Of a stretch of DNA of 64,000 nt, positions 63,231 through 64,000 are shown in pieces. The DNA lies in assembly GCF_014679505.1 (NCBI RefSeq), contig NZ_CP061474.1:2738001-2802000 (forward strand), given 5' to 3'. The translations under genes were made by a program, and so were the position numbers. Source of the DNA: Geobacillus sp. 46C-IIa. Its GTDB lineage: Bacteria; Bacillota; Bacilli; Bacillales; Anoxybacillaceae. Every line of letters starts with the position of its first letter. The first letter of the stretch is position 1. Below the pieces are notes generated by a model. The model did no database searches. It was not told the origin of the DNA and saw nothing but the letters and a program-made list of their open reading frames with translations.

Positions 63231-64000
63231 TTATTTTTTCGTCAGCTGAACGGCCTGTTTCATATCCTTGAAAATGTTCATTCGTCCATACATGAGCACG
63301 CCGCCGCGATACACTTTCGCACCAATATAAATGAGCAAAACAATCGTCGCCGCTAACAAGACAAAACTGAGCGCCACTTCCCACATCGGCACCGAAACGA
63401 GGCCGATGCGCAAAAACATGAGCATCGGGGTGAAAAAAGGAATGAACGAGGCGCCGATGACAAACGCCGATTCCGGCGTATTCAGTCCAAACACGGCGAT
63501 CATAAATGCGGCGACAACCACCATCATCACCGGGGTAATCGCCGGCTGCACATCCTCAACCCGGCTGACGAGCGAACCGAGCACGGCAAATAACACCGCG
63601 TACAAAAGGTAACCGAGCATGAAAAAAATGAGCGCATACATCCATATCGACAACGGCAGATGACCAAGCCCAAGAAGGCGCCATACTTCTTGGCCGCTCG
63701 TTTTCAAAGCGGCAAACCCAACAGCGAAGAAAACGAAAAACTGCGTCAGGCTGACAAGCGCCACGCCGATGATTTTGCCAAACAGCTGTTGGACAGGAGA
63801 AACGCTCGACACTAAAATTTCCATCACCCGCGACGATTTTTCTGTCGCGACTTCGGTAGCGATCATGCCCCCGTACATGAGAACAAACATATACATGGCG
63901 AACAGAAGGACGTAAACAAGCGAACGCGCTTGGTTCAATTCCTCTTCAGTTTTCGCGTTTTCTTCTAAAGCTACTTTTTGGAATGAAGCCGGTCGGTAAA
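63231..64000 (-). CDS. yhaP: ABC-2 type permease, NatB/YhaP-like (N-terminus outside the window)
   Basis: The last 256 residues of a membrane protein of the NatB group. TEVATEKSSRVMEILVSSVSPVQQLFGKIIG is the family hallmark; about six helices follow. The frame stays open to the edge of the window, so the gene begins beyond 64000. Family members export Na+ or antibiotics with a separate ATPase, expected upstream. Confidence 0.85.
   Translation of the reverse strand, partial: YRPASFQKVALEENAKTEEELNQARSLVYVLLFAMYMFVLMYGGMIATEVATEKSSRVMEILVSSVSPVQQLFGKIIGVALVSLTQFFVFFAVGFAALKTSGQEVWRLLGLGHLPLSIWMYALIFFMLGYLLYAVLFAVLGSLVSRVEDVQPAITPVMMVVVAAFMIAVFGLNTPESAFVIGASFIPFFTPMLMFLRIGLVSVPMWEVALSFVLLAATIVLLIYIGAKVYRGGVLMYGRMNIFKDMKQAVQLTKK

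Overview
The window reads as chromosomal DNA of a thermophilic Bacillaceae, most likely Geobacillus. The coding sequence is moderately GC-rich, ribosome sites are of the AGGAGG type with many GTG and TTG starts, and there are spore-specific genes (gerP, spo0E-like, yhaL, an SscA/YjcZ-type peptide). The amylase matches, from memory, the 588-residue neopullulanase of Geobacillus stearothermophilus. No rRNA, tRNA, CRISPR array, phage or intact insertion sequence is visible.

Layout. 1-4732: maltodextrin ABC importer genes (malE-malF-malG, minus strand) divergent from neopullulanase nplT, with LacI/CcpA-type operators between them. 4805-20552: a block matching the Bacillus subtilis yis region (yisR AraC regulator, yisQ MATE pump, asnO, yisN-like, yisL, yisK, yisI, gerPA-F). 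It is interrupted by a large FIST-PAS-GGDEF-EAL protein, a DUF418 membrane protein and an acyl-CoA synthetase; two extra GerPA/PF-family genes precede gerPA. 20636-33833: recombination and repair operon addB-addA-sbcD-sbcC, preceded by a signal peptidase and a VTT-domain membrane protein. 33925-39274: comK, a small protein, isocitrate lyase, a Sco1-type protein, azlCD and D-amino acid aminotransferase. 39334-42166: a three-gene ABC importer of the TrpX (PF04392) class. 42300-53635: lcfB, yhfI, yhfH, yhgE/yhgD, hemE-hemH-hemY (coproporphyrin-dependent haem synthesis) and yhfA. 53888-64000: ecsAB, hit, prsA, sscA-like, yhaI, hpr, trpP, serC, yhaL, yhaM and a truncated yhaP-like permease.

Much of the gene order resembles the B. 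subtilis yha-yhf-yhg-yhj-yis arc, and several genes were named partly on that synteny, recalled rather than searched. Themes that work together are maltodextrin uptake and cleavage, spore coat permeability, double-strand-break processing, fatty acid activation, haem synthesis, protein secretion (Ecs, PrsA, signal peptidase) and transition-state control (Hpr, ComK, a Spo0E-like phosphatase).

The best regulatory signals read directly from the bases are: a seven-triplet TRAP site on the trpP start; a matched pair of 23-bp operators in front of yhgD and yhgE; sigma-K-type promoters in front of the gerP genes; a FadR-type operator at lcfB; and a strong plus-strand terminator before hit with no gene upstream of it, suggesting a small RNA or leader.
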